NCBI RefSeq assembly: GCF_002915575.1
Contig: NZ_PQGD01000003.1
Location: forward strand, 124,001 to 188,000
Length of the DNA stretch: 64,000 bases
Reading direction: 5' to 3'
Source: Superficieibacter electus
GTDB taxonomy: Bacteria > Pseudomonadota > Gammaproteobacteria > Enterobacterales > Enterobacteriaceae
Positions 62,961-64,000 of the stretch are shown one piece after another; the first letter of the stretch is position 1; each line of letters starts with the position of its first letter. The position numbers and the translations under genes were made by a program. Below the pieces are notes generated by a model that saw only the letters and a program-made list of their open reading frames with translations, searched no databases and was not told where the DNA came from.

Positions 62961-64000
62961 TTAGTGCTTAATAATGTACATATCTTTGGTGTAGAGATCG
63001 TCCATCGGATCTTTACCGGAATAACCGCCCACCCATGGTTTTACCAGACGCGCGTTCACATAGTAATAGACCGGAACAATGGCGCTATCTTTGCCCAGTT
63101 GCTGTTCGGCTTTATCATACAGCTCGGTACGTTTTGCTTCGTCGGTAGCCTTAACCGCATCAGCCATAATGCTGTCAAACGCCGGACTCTTATAGTGCGC
63201 GGTGTTCATGGAGCTGCCAGAGAGCATAGTATTGAGGAAGGAGGTCGGTTCGTTGTAATCCGCACACCAGCCCGCACGCGCCACGTCATAGGTCCCTTGA
63301 TGACGGGTATCAAGGAATGTCTTCCATTCCTGATTGACCAGTTTAACGTTTACGCCCAGGTTCTTCTTCCAGATGGACGCAGCGGCGATAGCCAGTTTTT
63401 TATGCAGATCGGACGTGTTGTACAGTAAATTGAAGGTCAGTGGCTTATCCGCCGTGTAACCCGCTTCTGCCAGCAGTTTTTTCGCTTCTTCGTTACGTTT
63501 TTCCTGGGTCCAGCTAAACCATTCCGGTTTAGTCAGTTTGGCACCGTCGGTGTAGGGCGGCGTATAACCAAAGGCTGGCAGGTCGCCCTGCGCTTTCACT
63601 TTGTTAGTAATAATATCGCGATCCAGACCCAGCTTCAGCGCGGTACGAACACGTGCGTCGGTAAATGGTGCTTTCTGGTTGTTGATTTCGTAGTAATAGG
63701 TGCACAGATACGGGTCAACATGCACTTCATTCGGGATTTCTTTTTTCAGCTTCTGGAAAAGCTCGATCGGCAAATTGTTATACGTCATATCGATTTCACC
63801 GCTACGATAGCGGTTCACATCGGTAACTTCCGAGGAGATAGGCAGGTAAGTGACCTGGTCGATGGCGGTTTTCGCATTATTCCAGTAGTTGGTATTACGC
63901 TCCATCACGATACGTTCGTTAACGACCCAGTCTTTTAGTTTGTAAGCGCCGTTCGAGACGATATTCGCTGGCTGAGTCCATTTCTCACCGAATTTATCAA
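62961..64000 (-). CDS. oppA: Periplasmic oligopeptide-binding protein OppA (5' end outside window)
   Basis: The last 346 or so codons of the SBP_bac_5 peptide receptor are present; the frame runs through position 64000, so the signal peptide and N-terminal third are missing. Recognisable segments: QPANIVSNGAYKLKDWVVNERIV, RYRSGEIDMTYNNLPIELFQKLKKE, GWCADYNEPTSFLNTMLSGSSMNTAHY and the C-terminus DPMDDLYTKDMYIIKH. OppA binds peptides of 2-5 residues and delivers them to OppBCDF. Confidence 0.96.
   Translation of the reverse strand, partial: DKFGEKWTQPANIVSNGAYKLKDWVVNERIVMERNTNYWNNAKTAIDQVTYLPISSEVTDVNRYRSGEIDMTYNNLPIELFQKLKKEIPNEVHVDPYLCTYYYEINNQKAPFTDARVRTALKLGLDRDIITNKVKAQGDLPAFGYTPPYTDGAKLTKPEWFSWTQEKRNEEAKKLLAEAGYTADKPLTFNLLYNTSDLHKKLAIAAASIWKKNLGVNVKLVNQEWKTFLDTRHQGTYDVARAGWCADYNEPTSFLNTMLSGSSMNTAHYKSPAFDSIMADAVKATDEAKRTELYDKAEQQLGKDSAIVPVYYYVNARLVKPWVGGYSGKDPMDDLYTKDMYIIKH

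Overview
This window is a stretch of core enterobacterial chromosome. Gene content, order and protein sequence match the Escherichia/Salmonella/Citrobacter group closely, from rnt-grxD-mepH-sodB through the suf operon, ydiJ, ppsA, selO, btuCED, pheST and infC-thrS to pfkB, then tonB-cls-opp. No phage, insertion sequence, CRISPR array or secretion system was found. The genus is inferred, not proven. A single lpp gene, and the absence of SPI-2 and ttr genes beside the tandem tRNA-Val genes, argue against Salmonella enterica. Several differences from E. coli K-12 (no ydhR-ydhY block, extra genes after sufA, a 6TM channel next to oppF) suggest Citrobacter or a close relative. Salmonella bongori remains an alternative.

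Layout. Positions 1-7.6 kb: end of rnt, monothiol glutaredoxin grxD, murein endopeptidase mepH, iron superoxide dismutase sodB, MFS gene ydhP, the tiny cytochrome bd subunit gene cydH, purR with its two operators, and the divergent pair punR/punC. Positions 7.8-11.3 kb: cfa, ribC (riboflavin synthase) and the multidrug pump mdtK, whose leader contains a terminator-like hairpin. Positions 11.3-12.7 kb: tandem tRNA-Val(GAC) genes, then a stand-alone 3-dehydroshikimate dehydratase-like gene and fumD. Positions 13-16.1 kb: pykF, lpp and the L,D-transpeptidase ldtE. Positions 16.2-21.8 kb: sufABCDSE behind a perfect Fur palindrome.

Positions 22.2-23.5 kb form a small accessory spot: an IraP-like small protein and an LpxP-like lipid A acyltransferase, convergent on one strong terminator. 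Positions 23.7-32.4 kb: menI, ydiJ, ydiK, the sRNA RprA, ppsA and its regulatory kinase/phosphorylase ppsR. Positions 32.4-36.7 kb hold a four-gene, comparatively AT-rich sugar locus (cellobiose-type EIIC, two Gfo/Idh/MocA oxidoreductases, divergent RpiR regulator) inserted between ppsR and aroH, which are neighbours in E. coli. Positions 36.8-43.7 kb: aroH, hemP, selO, ydiV, nlpC and btuDEC. Positions 43.8-51 kb: the translation cluster ihfA-pheT-pheS-pheM-rplT-rpmI-infC-thrS. Positions 51.3-54.7 kb: ydiY, pfkB, ydiZ and yniA.

At about 54.67 kb the gene order jumps from yniA to tonB. These genes lie on opposite sides of the terminus in E. coli, so this looks like an endpoint of a terminus-spanning inversion. 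The window ends with tonB, yciI, yciY, cls, yciU, a voltage-gated K+ channel-like gene with a C-terminal zinc ribbon, and oppFDCB plus the 3' part of oppA.

Nothing here is clearly a new multi-gene system. The points most worth following are the IraP-like protein, the single-domain dehydroshikimate dehydratase, the PTS/double-oxidoreductase locus, the zinc-ribbon channel and the rearrangement junction. Protein comparisons rest on remembered family sequences, not database searches.
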